Assembly: GCF_034058155.1 (NCBI RefSeq)
Contig: NZ_CP139148.1
Location: 3,162,001-3,226,000, forward strand
Reading direction: 5' to 3'
DNA: 64,000 nt
Source: Flavobacterium sp. KACC 22761
GTDB lineage: Bacteria > Bacteroidota > Bacteroidia > Flavobacteriales > Flavobacteriaceae
The notes beneath the pieces were generated by a model. The model did no database searches, was not told where the DNA came from, and saw only the letters and a program-made list of their open reading frames with translations. Positions 51,472-60,721 of the stretch are shown here, in pieces (position 1 is the stretch's first letter; every line of letters starts with the position of its first letter). The position numbers were made by a program, and so were the translations under genes.

Positions 51472-54267
51472 TTGAAAACAAAACTTTCTGCCCTTTTTCT
51501 ATTAATGAGTTTGTTCTTGTTTGCACAAGAGTTTCCGCCAATTGTAAAATATTCGGCTTCAGTTTATGGTGCTGGAAATCAAAGTTGGATGATTTCGCAA
51601 GATGATGAGAACTATTTATATTTCGCAAATAACGATGGGCTTCTGGAATATAATGGTACAAACTGGCAATTGTATCCGGCGCCGAACGAAACGATTTTGC
51701 GATCTGTAAAAGTCATTGGAAATAAGATTTATACAGGAACATACATGAATTTTGGTTATTGGACGCGAAAATCGGATGGGAAGCTAAAATATACTTCGTT
51801 AAGTGACAAGATAAAAGGAAAGATTCTCGACGATGAGCAATTTTGGAATATATTAAAGTACGATCAATGGATTTTGTTTCAGTCATTAAACCGAATTTAC
51901 ATTTACGATACAAAGACAGGACAATTCAAAATAATCGCTCCCAAAAATGGTGTTGTCAAATCATTTGCACCAAAAAATGCGATATACTTTCAGACCTCGA
52001 AGGAAGGTCTTTTTGAAATTGAAAGTGGCAAAGCCAAATTGGTTTCAGACCATCCAATTCTTAAAAAATTTACAATTGCCAATATTTTTACAACTGATGA
52101 AGGACTGTTACTTCAAACACAGCTCGACGGAATGTATAAACTCGTTGGAAATACGTTAACGCCTTTTGTTACTGATGTTGATTCAGAATTAAAATCGAGT
52201 TTTGTTTATAGCAGTCAGCGACTTCAAGATGGGAGTTTTGCCTTAGGAACGGTTTCAAACGGAATTTTTGTTTTATCAGATAAAGGGAAATTAAAATATC
52301 ATCTTTCGCAAAGCAAAGGTTTGAGTAATAATACGGCTTTGTCACTTTTTGAAGATAAAGACCAAAATTTATGGGCGGGACTTGACAACGGAATCAATTG
52401 TATTAATATGCAATCGCCTGTACATAGTTTTACTGACGATTCGGGCGTTTTGGGAACCGTTTATGCCTCGGCGGTTTATAAAGGAATTTTATACATTGGA
52501 ACAAATCAGGGACTTTTTTGCAGACCGCTTCAAAGCAATAGTGATTTTAAATTCATAAATGGAACAAAAGGGCAAGTTTGGTCACTTTTTGTTTATGAGG
52601 ACACACTTTTTTGCGGGCATGATTCTGGAACTTTTGTCGTGACAAATGATACAGCCAGAAGTATTTTCTCTGCTTCGGGAACTTGGAAATTTGAACCTTC
52701 TCCAAATAATAAAAATTTATTGCTCCAAGGAAATTATTACGGAATTTCGGTTTTGGAGAAAATCAATAATCAATGGGCATTTCGAAATAAAATTCAGGGA
52801 TTCGATTATTCTTCGCGCTATTTTGAAATTGCAAATCGTTCAGAAATTTATGTAAGCCACGAATACAAAGGAATTTTTAGATTGAAACTTGACAATTCAT
52901 TGCAAAAAACGGATGGTTTTTACACGTATAAATCGCCTAAAAATGGTACACGTGCGAGTTTGACCAAATTCAATAATGCAATTTATTACGCTTACAAAGG
53001 CGGTATTTTCAAGTTGAATTCAAAAACAAGACAATTTGAAAAAGACGCTCTTTTGAGTTCAATTTTTGAAAAAGATGAATATACTTCTGGCAAGTTAATT
53101 ACAGATAAATCCAATAAAATTTGGCTTTTCTCTAAAAATTATATCCATTATTTCTCGGCAAGCAAACTCAGCAATCAGCTGAAACAAAATGTCATTCCGA
53201 TTCCGGCATCTCTGACCAATTCGATGCTTGGGTATGAAAACATTACTCAAATTTCTAAATCGACTTATTTAATTGGTACAACAGATGGTTATTATACTTT
53301 AAATATTGACGATTTGATTTTTAAAAATTACAAAGTTAATATCACAGGTATTGCGATAAATAAGCAAAATGAAGTTTTGAAAGATGTTGCAATTGGAGAA
53401 GAAGGAAGTTTTCACTCAAACGACAACAATATTACTTTAAATTATACGGTTCCGGAGTACAATAAATACATCAATACAGAATATCAATACTTATTGGAAG
53501 GTTTTCAGAATGAATGGAGCGAGTGGAGTACAAAAGCGACGGTGAATTTCAAAAATCTTTCACCAGGAAAATATACGTTTAAAGTTAGAGCGAAATACGC
53601 CAACACCATTCTTGAAAACACGGCCGTTTACACTTTTGTAATTTCAAAACCTTGGTATTTGACCAATTTGGCTGTTTTTATATATTTTCTGTTGATGCTT
53701 GCGATGGCTTATTTTATTAATAAAGCGTACAGAAATTATTATCAAAAGCAAAAAGAAAAATTAATTGAAGAAAATAATCTTTTGCTTGAAATAAAAGAAT
53801 TAGAAAACGAACAGCAATTAATGAAACTCAGAAATGAACAGCTTTCTCAAGATGTCGATATGAAAAGCAGAGAATTGGCAGTTTCTACAATGAGTTTAAA
53901 TAGTAAAAATGAATTGTTGGCTTTTATCAAAGAAGATTTGCAGAAAACGGGTGAAGGGAAAAATATCAAATCAGTGATCAGTACGATTAATAAAAATATT
54001 ACTGAAGAAGATTCTTGGAATGTATTTAAAGAAGCTTTCGATAATGCAGATAAGGATTTCTTAAAACGCATCAAACAATTACATCCTCTTCTGACTCCAA
54101 ATGACCTTCGTTTGTGCGCCTATCTTCGATTAAATCTTTCTTCAAAAGAGATTGCGCCACTGTTTAATATTTCGGTCCGAAGTGTTGAAATTAAAAGATA
54201 CCGTTTGCGCAAAAAAATGGATTTGCAGCACGAAAACGGTTTAGTTGAATATATTTTGGCTGTATAG
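51472..54267 (+). CDS. Beta-propeller sensor regulator with LuxR-type DNA-binding domain
   Basis: A 931-residue one-component regulator. Signal peptide (ALFLLMSLFLFAQEF), then a propeller of Reg_prop repeats (about 20-620; DDENYLYFANNDGLLEYNG, EDKDQNLWAGLDNGINCI), a Y_Y_Y domain (about 640-735; EYQYLLEGFQNEWSEWST, LSPGKYTFKVRAKYA), one membrane helix (about 742-765), a coiled coil (about 770-830) and a C-terminal helix-turn-helix (NDLRLCAYLRLNLSSKEIAP). It senses a periplasmic glycan and controls the adjacent SusC/SusD genes, by analogy with known hybrid regulators. The start is TTG at 51472, needed for the signal peptide. Confidence 0.86.
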   Translation: MKTKLSALFLLMSLFLFAQEFPPIVKYSASVYGAGNQSWMISQDDENYLYFANNDGLLEYNGTNWQLYPAPNETILRSVKVIGNKIYTGTYMNFGYWTRKSDGKLKYTSLSDKIKGKILDDEQFWNILKYDQWILFQSLNRIYIYDTKTGQFKIIAPKNGVVKSFAPKNAIYFQTSKEGLFEIESGKAKLVSDHPILKKFTIANIFTTDEGLLLQTQLDGMYKLVGNTLTPFVTDVDSELKSSFVYSSQRLQDGSFALGTVSNGIFVLSDKGKLKYHLSQSKGLSNNTALSLFEDKDQNLWAGLDNGINCINMQSPVHSFTDDSGVLGTVYASAVYKGILYIGTNQGLFCRPLQSNSDFKFINGTKGQVWSLFVYEDTLFCGHDSGTFVVTNDTARSIFSASGTWKFEPSPNNKNLLLQGNYYGISVLEKINNQWAFRNKIQGFDYSSRYFEIANRSEIYVSHEYKGIFRLKLDNSLQKTDGFYTYKSPKNGTRASLTKFNNAIYYAYKGGIFKLNSKTRQFEKDALLSSIFEKDEYTSGKLITDKSNKIWLFSKNYIHYFSASKLSNQLKQNVIPIPASLTNSMLGYENITQISKSTYLIGTTDGYYTLNIDDLIFKNYKVNITGIAINKQNEVLKDVAIGEEGSFHSNDNNITLNYTVPEYNKYINTEYQYLLEGFQNEWSEWSTKATVNFKNLSPGKYTFKVRAKYANTILENTAVYTFVISKPWYLTNLAVFIYFLLMLAMAYFINKAYRNYYQKQKEKLIEENNLLLEIKELENEQQLMKLRNEQLSQDVDMKSRELAVSTMSLNSKNELLAFIKEDLQKTGEGKNIKSVISTINKNITEEDSWNVFKEAFDNADKDFLKRIKQLHPLLTPNDLRLCAYLRLNLSSKEIAPLFNISVRSVEIKRYRLRKKMDLQHENGLVEYILAV

Positions 54268-54446
54268 TAAAATAAAAATAAGCTCAAAAAAACTATACAT
54301 TACCACAACATTATGATTTTGTTGGGTTTTTGTAAAGCAAATGTTAAAGAAATTAACATTCGTAATTACTAGCTTTTTTGAGTTGTATTTTGCGATATCT
54401 TAAAATTACTAACAGTTTTTTTATGATGTATGTTTTTTGTTGAGGT

Positions 54447-54486
54447 TAAATTTATCGGATTCCTAATCGGAACGAATAAATTTATC
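54447..54486. promoter_or_regulatory. Two direct copies of TAAATTTATC before susC, possible operator
   Basis: TAAATTTATC occurs at 54447-54456 and 54477-54486, exactly 30 bases apart (about three helical turns), between the regulator and susC. No strong -7 is obvious, so the role is inferred from position and spacing. Confidence 0.35.
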
Positions 54487-54508
54487 TTTCAATAAAAACT
54501 AACTAATT

Positions 54509-57500
54509 ATGAAATCGAAATTGTTACTAATTGTACTATCGTTGTGCACATCATTTGCCTTTGCGCAATCAATTGATGTAAGCGGAACGGTAGTAGATGG
54601 GTCAGGATTATCATTGCCTGGCGTAAATGTAAAAGTTAAAAGTTCGTCGCAAAGTACAACCACAGACTTTGACGGATCTTTTAAGTTAACCGGAGTTTCA
54701 AAAGGGGCTTCAATTGTATTCAGTTATATAGGATACAGAACGCAAGAAATTGCCGTTACTGGAACCAAAATGACTGTAAAAATGGCTGATGACGCAAAAT
54801 CACTCGAAGAAGTTGTGGTTATTGGTTACGGTACTCAGAAAAAAAGAGAAATTACCGGAGCAGTATCTGTTGTTGACAGTAAAACACTGGACATCTTGAA
54901 ACCGGCCAGAATTGAACAAGCTTTACAAGGAACGGTTTCGGGTGTGAATGTAACTACACAATCTGGTGCGCCAGGTGCAGGGTTGGATATTCGTATTCGT
55001 GGTATTGCTACAAACGGACAAAACTCGCCAACTGCTATTATTGACGGTTATGTGGGAGATTTTAGTTTGTTAAATCCAAATGACATTGAAACCATTACCG
55101 TTTTAAAAGATGCTCAAGCGGCAATCTACGGGACAATTGGTGCAAACGGAATTATTTTGGTGACAACCAAAATGGGAAAAAAGAATTCTAAAACAAAAGT
55201 TTCTTTCAACAGCTACGCAGGATTTCAAGAAACATCTCGAAAACTTCCAACTTTAAACGCCACAGAATACGCACTTTTATTAAATGAAAGTTATGCAAAT
55301 GGCGGAAAACCGCTTCCTTATCCAAATGTGAGCGGACTAGGAACAGGTACAAACTGGCAAGACGAAGTTTTCCAGAAAGGTGCACCTATTATTAATAATG
55401 ATTTAACTATTTCTGGAGGTTCAGAAAACATCACGTATTCCATCAGTGGATCGCATTTAGATCAGGAAGGAATTGTTGGTGGCGATAAATCAGGGTATTT
55501 AAGAAATACGGCAAGAATTGGTTTAGGCGCTGATTTAAGCAGTAAAATCAAGTTAAGAACAAATGTTATCTACACCTATTTCACCAGAAAAACATTAAAT
55601 GAAAATGGTCTAGGATCTGTATTGTTTAATGCGTTAAACGTTCCGGCGACTTTAAGTCCGTATAATGCAGACGGCAGTTTTACGCTTGTGCCAAATACTA
55701 CAGGATTAGGAAATGAAATCATTAATCCATTGGCACAAATTGCAAATTCTTACAACAATTACAATTACAAGAAAATCAACGGAAATTTTGGACTAGATTA
55801 TAAAATCTTCAAAGGATTTACGCTTTCAAGCGCAATAGGTTTTAATACTTCAAACAGTGAGTCAAAAACATTTAATCCACAAATAAGCTACGGCGGAAAA
55901 GTTTTTGATGTACAAAGAAGTTCGGTTACGCAAGGTGCGGTAAATGATAATAATTATTCATTTGACCTTTTTGGAACTTATACAACCAAAATTGCCGATG
56001 CTCATAATATTACAGGAACTTTAGGGACAACAATCTTTAAAGAATGGGGTAATGGACTTTCAGCAACGGGTTATGATGTTCCGAACAACTCATGGCAATT
56101 CGCAGATATTTCTTTAACAAAAGGAATTTCAGAAACATTGACAAATAGTTCTTATAATTATGACCAAAGAAGGTTGTCATATTATGCAAGACTTCAGTAC
56201 GATTACAAAGAAAAGTATTTAGTGTCTGGAATGACGCGTCGTGATGCTTCGACTAAATTTGGTCCAGGAAATAAAATCGGATATTTTTCATCTGTTACAG
56301 GTGGATGGATTGTTTCTAAGGAAGAATTTTTTGGAGAGCCTAAGTTTATCAATTTCTTAAAACTAAGAGCTAGTTACGGAACGTTAGGAAATGATCAGAT
56401 TCCGAATTATGGTTATTTAGGACTTTTGAACGGTGAAGCGACCTATGTTTTTGACGGTGCAATTGTAAATGGAAGTTCAACAGGACAAGTTCCAAATCCG
56501 GATTTAAAATGGGAAGAAGCGAAAAAATTCGATGTTGGTTTGGATATGAAAATCTTAAACGACAAAGTTTATATCGTAGCAGATTATTTCAATGATGTCA
56601 GAAAAGATTTATTGGTGCCAAATATCCCAGTTTCAGGAATTAACGGAACAGGCGCTCCGGGCGCAAGTGCTCCAACTTTAAATGCTGGATCGGTTAAAAA
56701 CTCAGGTTTTGAATTTGCAATTGATTACAAAGACAAATTCTCTGATTCTTTCAATTTCGCTGTTAGTTATAATGTCACTTTCCTTAAAAATGTGGTACAA
56801 GAAGTTAATAATGGTACAGGATTTATTGAAGGAGGAGCATTTGGTGTTGGTCAGCCAGCGCCTTCACGCATGGAAGTTGGAAAACCAATTGGTTATTTCT
56901 ACGGATATAAAACAGATGGAGTTTTTCAAAATCAAGCAGAAATTGACGCGCATCCTTCTCAATTAGCTTTAGGTGCAAATGCAGCTCCTGGTGATCTTCG
57001 TATTGTTGACGTAAATGGAGATGGAAAAATCGATACAAATGATAAAACTAATATTGGCGATCCAATTCCATCTGCAACAATGGGTTTCAATATTCAGATG
57101 AATTACAAAAATGTTGATTTTGCCATGTACACTTTTGCGTCTGTTGGCAATGACATGGTTCGAAATTACGAAAGAACACTTTCTGATGCCAATCGTTTAA
57201 ATTATGTTTTAGACAGATGGACAGGCGAAGGATCAACAAATTCAACGCCTAGAGTTACGACTGGAGCAACAGCAAACAATGTTTTTTCTGATTATTTTGT
57301 AGAAGATGCGTCTTATTTCAGAATCCAAAATATTCAGTTAGGATATTCCCTTAATCCAAATGTGGCTCAAAAAGCAGGACTTACAAAACTAAGACTTTAC
57401 GTTGGGGTAAATAATTTATACACATTTACAAAGTATAAAGGTTTTGATCCGGGTGCATCATTTGGTCCAGGAAATCGTGATAATGTTTCTCAGTCGCCAA

Positions 57501-57574
57501 TTGGTGCAGGAATCGATTACGGTTTCTATCCAATTCCTAGAACTTATTTGATGGGATTAAACTTTAATTTTTAA
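54509..57574 (+). CDS. susC: SusC/RagA family TonB-linked outer-membrane receptor
   Basis: A 1021-residue outer-membrane transporter importing oligosaccharides. After the signal peptide (LLIVLSLCTSFAFAQ), a carboxypeptidase-regulatory domain (about 22-100; SGTVVDGSGLSLPGVNVKV) leads to a TonB-region (EEVVVIGYGTQKKREITGAV), the plug (about 125-230; LDIRIRGIATNGQN) and a 22-strand barrel ending in LMGLNFNF with a terminal aromatic. Length and layout are typical. It works with the SusD protein encoded 11 bases downstream to form a pedal-bin uptake complex. Confidence 0.96.
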   Translation: MKSKLLLIVLSLCTSFAFAQSIDVSGTVVDGSGLSLPGVNVKVKSSSQSTTTDFDGSFKLTGVSKGASIVFSYIGYRTQEIAVTGTKMTVKMADDAKSLEEVVVIGYGTQKKREITGAVSVVDSKTLDILKPARIEQALQGTVSGVNVTTQSGAPGAGLDIRIRGIATNGQNSPTAIIDGYVGDFSLLNPNDIETITVLKDAQAAIYGTIGANGIILVTTKMGKKNSKTKVSFNSYAGFQETSRKLPTLNATEYALLLNESYANGGKPLPYPNVSGLGTGTNWQDEVFQKGAPIINNDLTISGGSENITYSISGSHLDQEGIVGGDKSGYLRNTARIGLGADLSSKIKLRTNVIYTYFTRKTLNENGLGSVLFNALNVPATLSPYNADGSFTLVPNTTGLGNEIINPLAQIANSYNNYNYKKINGNFGLDYKIFKGFTLSSAIGFNTSNSESKTFNPQISYGGKVFDVQRSSVTQGAVNDNNYSFDLFGTYTTKIADAHNITGTLGTTIFKEWGNGLSATGYDVPNNSWQFADISLTKGISETLTNSSYNYDQRRLSYYARLQYDYKEKYLVSGMTRRDASTKFGPGNKIGYFSSVTGGWIVSKEEFFGEPKFINFLKLRASYGTLGNDQIPNYGYLGLLNGEATYVFDGAIVNGSSTGQVPNPDLKWEEAKKFDVGLDMKILNDKVYIVADYFNDVRKDLLVPNIPVSGINGTGAPGASAPTLNAGSVKNSGFEFAIDYKDKFSDSFNFAVSYNVTFLKNVVQEVNNGTGFIEGGAFGVGQPAPSRMEVGKPIGYFYGYKTDGVFQNQAEIDAHPSQLALGANAAPGDLRIVDVNGDGKIDTNDKTNIGDPIPSATMGFNIQMNYKNVDFAMYTFASVGNDMVRNYERTLSDANRLNYVLDRWTGEGSTNSTPRVTTGATANNVFSDYFVEDASYFRIQNIQLGYSLNPNVAQKAGLTKLRLYVGVNNLYTFTKYKGFDPGASFGPGNRDNVSQSPIGAGIDYGFYPIPRTYLMGLNFNF

Positions 57575-57585
57575 TTGCAATTAAA

Positions 57586-59085
57586 ATGAAAAAATATTTA
57601 TACACAACCGTTATAACGCTTACTCTGTTTTCGACATTATGCATTTCATGTTCGGATGAGTTCGTAGATCCTACACCAGAATATTCTATCGATTCTGAAA
57701 ATTATTTCAATTCAAAAGAAGATTACAATCAAGCACTAGTTGCCGCTTATGATCTATTGCAATCATCGTATGCAAATGTCATATTGGGTGAAATTGCTTC
57801 AGACAATACCTTATGTGGGGGAGAAAGCCCAACAGACGTAATTGGTTGGCAACAAATTGACAATATGATTCATACTCCAGTAAACAGCAATTTAAGAGAT
57901 ATTTGGAATTGGATGTTTGCAGGTGTTCAAAGAGCCAATTATATTCTTGAGTTTAAGGATAAGACTGATTTTCAAGGAAAAACACAAGTTATAGCCGAAG
58001 CACGTTTTTTAAGAGCATACTATCAGTTTGAGTTAGTGAAATGGTTTGGTGGTATTCCGATGAAAGGCGATGCGAGGTTTAAAATTGGAGATGAAAAAAC
58101 AATACCGCGTTCAAGTAAGGAAGAAGTCTTTGCTTCAATCGAAGCCGATTTGACTTTTGCGGCTGCTAATTTATCTCCAATTGCTTCTCAAAAAGGACGT
58201 GCTACAAAAGGTGCTGCATTGGCGCTTCTAGGAAAAGCATATTTGTATGAAAATAAATTCGCTCAAGCAGCAACAGCTTTAGATGGTGTAATTACTTCAG
58301 GAAAATATTCTCTAGTATCAGATTACAATTCAATTTTTGAAGAAGCTGGAGAAAATAATGCTGAATCTGTTTTTGAAGTGCAATATACAGATATTGAAGG
58401 TGCTGGATTTGGTTGTCTGCAATGTAGTGAAGGTAACGTAGCTGTTGGATTTAGCGGTGTCAGAAATTATTCTGGCCCACTTTTCTCTTCTGGATTCAGT
58501 TTTAATATTCCAACAAAAGAAAGCGCCGAAGCTTTTGAAGCAGGTGACAAACGTAAAGATGTTGCGATTTTAGATATTGTTGCTTTTGCTGCTGCAAATT
58601 CTAATTATGATGGAGGAAAAGGGGTAAGCTACGGAAAAGGAAATGAAGATACGGGTTACTTCAACAGAAAATATCTTCCAAGAAAAAGAAGCGCAGCTGC
58701 TGCTGGAGATTTGAATTTGACAAATCCAAATAATTACAGAGCCATTCGTTATGCTGATGTTTTATTGATGGCGGCTGAAGCTTACAGTCGTGCAGGAAAT
58801 AATGATGCAAAAGCAAGAGAGTATTTAAATCAGGTAAGAAGAAGAGCTTTTGGAGATAACAATCACGATATCACAGCTTCAGGACAGGCTTTGACCGATT
58901 TTATTTATGCTGAGAGAAGAGTGGAACTTTTTGGCGAAGGACATCGTTTCTTTGATTTGGTAAGAACTGGAAAAGCGGTTGGTAAAATACCAGGTTTTAC
59001 AGCTAACAAAAACGAATTATTCCCGCTTCCAATTGAAGAAATTCAATTTTCAAACGGAAACTGGCAACAAAATCCTGGATACTAA
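57586..59085 (+). CDS. susD: SusD/RagB family glycan-binding lipoprotein
   Basis: A 499-residue surface lipoprotein (lipobox LCISCSD). TPR-like helices form the fold: QALVAAYDLLQSSYANV, AEARFLRAYYQFELVKWFGG, KGAALALLGKAYLYENKF and ADVLLMAAEAYSRAGNNDAK; the C-terminal RagB part is VELFGEGHRFFDLVRTGKA. It captures glycan at the cell surface and closes over SusC. It is 11 bases downstream of susC and 11 bases before the next gene. Confidence 0.96.
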   Translation: MKKYLYTTVITLTLFSTLCISCSDEFVDPTPEYSIDSENYFNSKEDYNQALVAAYDLLQSSYANVILGEIASDNTLCGGESPTDVIGWQQIDNMIHTPVNSNLRDIWNWMFAGVQRANYILEFKDKTDFQGKTQVIAEARFLRAYYQFELVKWFGGIPMKGDARFKIGDEKTIPRSSKEEVFASIEADLTFAAANLSPIASQKGRATKGAALALLGKAYLYENKFAQAATALDGVITSGKYSLVSDYNSIFEEAGENNAESVFEVQYTDIEGAGFGCLQCSEGNVAVGFSGVRNYSGPLFSSGFSFNIPTKESAEAFEAGDKRKDVAILDIVAFAAANSNYDGGKGVSYGKGNEDTGYFNRKYLPRKRSAAAAGDLNLTNPNNYRAIRYADVLLMAAEAYSRAGNNDAKAREYLNQVRRRAFGDNNHDITASGQALTDFIYAERRVELFGEGHRFFDLVRTGKAVGKIPGFTANKNELFPLPIEEIQFSNGNWQQNPGY

Positions 59086-59096
59086 AAAACACAATT

Positions 59097-60710
59097 ATGA
59101 AAAAAATATATTTAATAGTAAATCTTTTCGTTTTGGCAACGCTAATTGGTTGCGCAAACGATGATGCTCTTGATGTTGATTTAGACAGTATTGCGGCGCC
59201 AACAAATGTGTCCGCGCTGACAACAGTTACACAAGACAATACAGGAAAAGTAACTTTTATCCCGACGGGAGAAGGGGCAACACAATATAAAATCAGTTTT
59301 GGTGATGGAACTCCGGAGTCGGTTTATATTCCTTCTGGCGGAACTGTAACACATACTTATAAAGAAGGAACTTATAAGTCGAAAATTACTGCAATGAATG
59401 TTAATGGAAAAACAACTGAAGTGACGAAAGATGTTATCGTTTCATTTAGAGCTCCTGAAAATTTGGTTGTTGAAATCACAAATGATTTATCAGTTTCGAA
59501 AAAAGTGACAGTTAAAGCAACTGCAGATTTTGCTTTGTTTTATGACGTTTATTTTGGAGAAGCTGGAAAACCAGACCCAGTTTCGGCAAACAATGGTGAA
59601 TCTGTTTCCTATACATATAAGGAAGCTGGCGTTTATACAGTTCGTGTTGTTTCAAAAAGTGCTGCAATCAAAACAACTGAATATACAGCTCAAGTTATAG
59701 CAAAACTGGTTGTAGCGCCTTCGGCATCTGCACCAACGCCTCCTAACAGACAGCCAGCTGATGTTATTTCTATTTATGGTACAAAATATGCCAATGTTGC
59801 AGGAACAAATTATTTTCCAGACTGGGGACAAGCAGGACAAGGAAGTAGCTGGGCAGAGTTTGATCTGAATGGCGATAAAATGCTGAATTATATCAAATTA
59901 AGCTACCAAGGAATTGCATTAGCAGACAATGTAACGATAGATGTTTCTAAAATGGAATATCTACACATGGACGTTTGGACAGCTGATTTACAAAAAATTG
60001 AGACTTCATTGATTCAGACTGGACCTTCAGAAAAACCTGTCGTAAAAGATCTTACTGCAAATCAATGGACAAGTATTGATATTCCAATTTCGGCATGGAC
60101 AAGCCAAGGATTAACGGTTGATAAAATTTTCCAATTGAAATTTGTTGGAACGCCTTGGGCAGGAGGAACGGTATTTATTGATAATATTTATTTCTACAAA
60201 GCACCTGCAGAATCAATTGCGTTGCCTATTGATTTTGAATCTGCTAATCTTGCTTATAACTGGGGCGGATTTGGAAATGTTATTGCTTCAATGACAACAA
60301 ATCCAGACAAAACAGGAGCAAACGTATCTGATAAAGTAGTTAAATTGGAGAAAAAATCAGGTGCAGAAACTTGGGCTGGAGCTAGCTTGAATCTTGATGC
60401 TTCACCAGATTTCTCAAAAGGAACTAAAGTAAAAGTAGCCGTTTGGTCGCCAAAAGTTGGTGCTGATATTTTATACAAAATGGAGCTTTCGACATCGCCA
60501 AAAGACGGAAACGGAAACCCAAGCGTAAATTTTGAAGTGCATGCATCAACAACAGTAGCAAATGCTTGGCAGATTTTAACTTTTGACCTTACAAGTGCAG
60601 CAAGTTTCAATTCTAGCATCAAATACGACAGAGTGATTTTGTTCCCAGATTTTGGTCAAACAGGAACGGGAGCGACATATTACTTTGATGACATTAAACA
60701 ATCCAATTAA
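59097..60710 (+). CDS. Surface glycan-binding lipoprotein with PKD-like domains
   Basis: A 537-residue lipoprotein (lipobox TLIGCAN). Two PKD-like beta sandwiches are seen at about 35-125 (GATQYKISFGDGTPESVY, GTVTHTYKEGTYKSKITAM) and about 120-205 (SVSYTYKEAGVYTVRVVSK). The remaining part (about 230-537) contains two similar carbohydrate-binding-like jelly rolls (MEYLHMDVWTADLQKIETS, FIDNIYFYKAP; AVWSPKVGADILYKMELS, YYFDDIKQSN). It stands in the SusE position of the locus. It probably holds beta-glucan at the surface for the GH16 enzymes. Confidence 0.82.
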   Translation: MKKIYLIVNLFVLATLIGCANDDALDVDLDSIAAPTNVSALTTVTQDNTGKVTFIPTGEGATQYKISFGDGTPESVYIPSGGTVTHTYKEGTYKSKITAMNVNGKTTEVTKDVIVSFRAPENLVVEITNDLSVSKKVTVKATADFALFYDVYFGEAGKPDPVSANNGESVSYTYKEAGVYTVRVVSKSAAIKTTEYTAQVIAKLVVAPSASAPTPPNRQPADVISIYGTKYANVAGTNYFPDWGQAGQGSSWAEFDLNGDKMLNYIKLSYQGIALADNVTIDVSKMEYLHMDVWTADLQKIETSLIQTGPSEKPVVKDLTANQWTSIDIPISAWTSQGLTVDKIFQLKFVGTPWAGGTVFIDNIYFYKAPAESIALPIDFESANLAYNWGGFGNVIASMTTNPDKTGANVSDKVVKLEKKSGAETWAGASLNLDASPDFSKGTKVKVAVWSPKVGADILYKMELSTSPKDGNGNPSVNFEVHASTTVANAWQILTFDLTSAASFNSSIKYDRVILFPDFGQTGTGATYYFDDIKQSN

Positions 60711-60721
60711 AACGAGAAATC

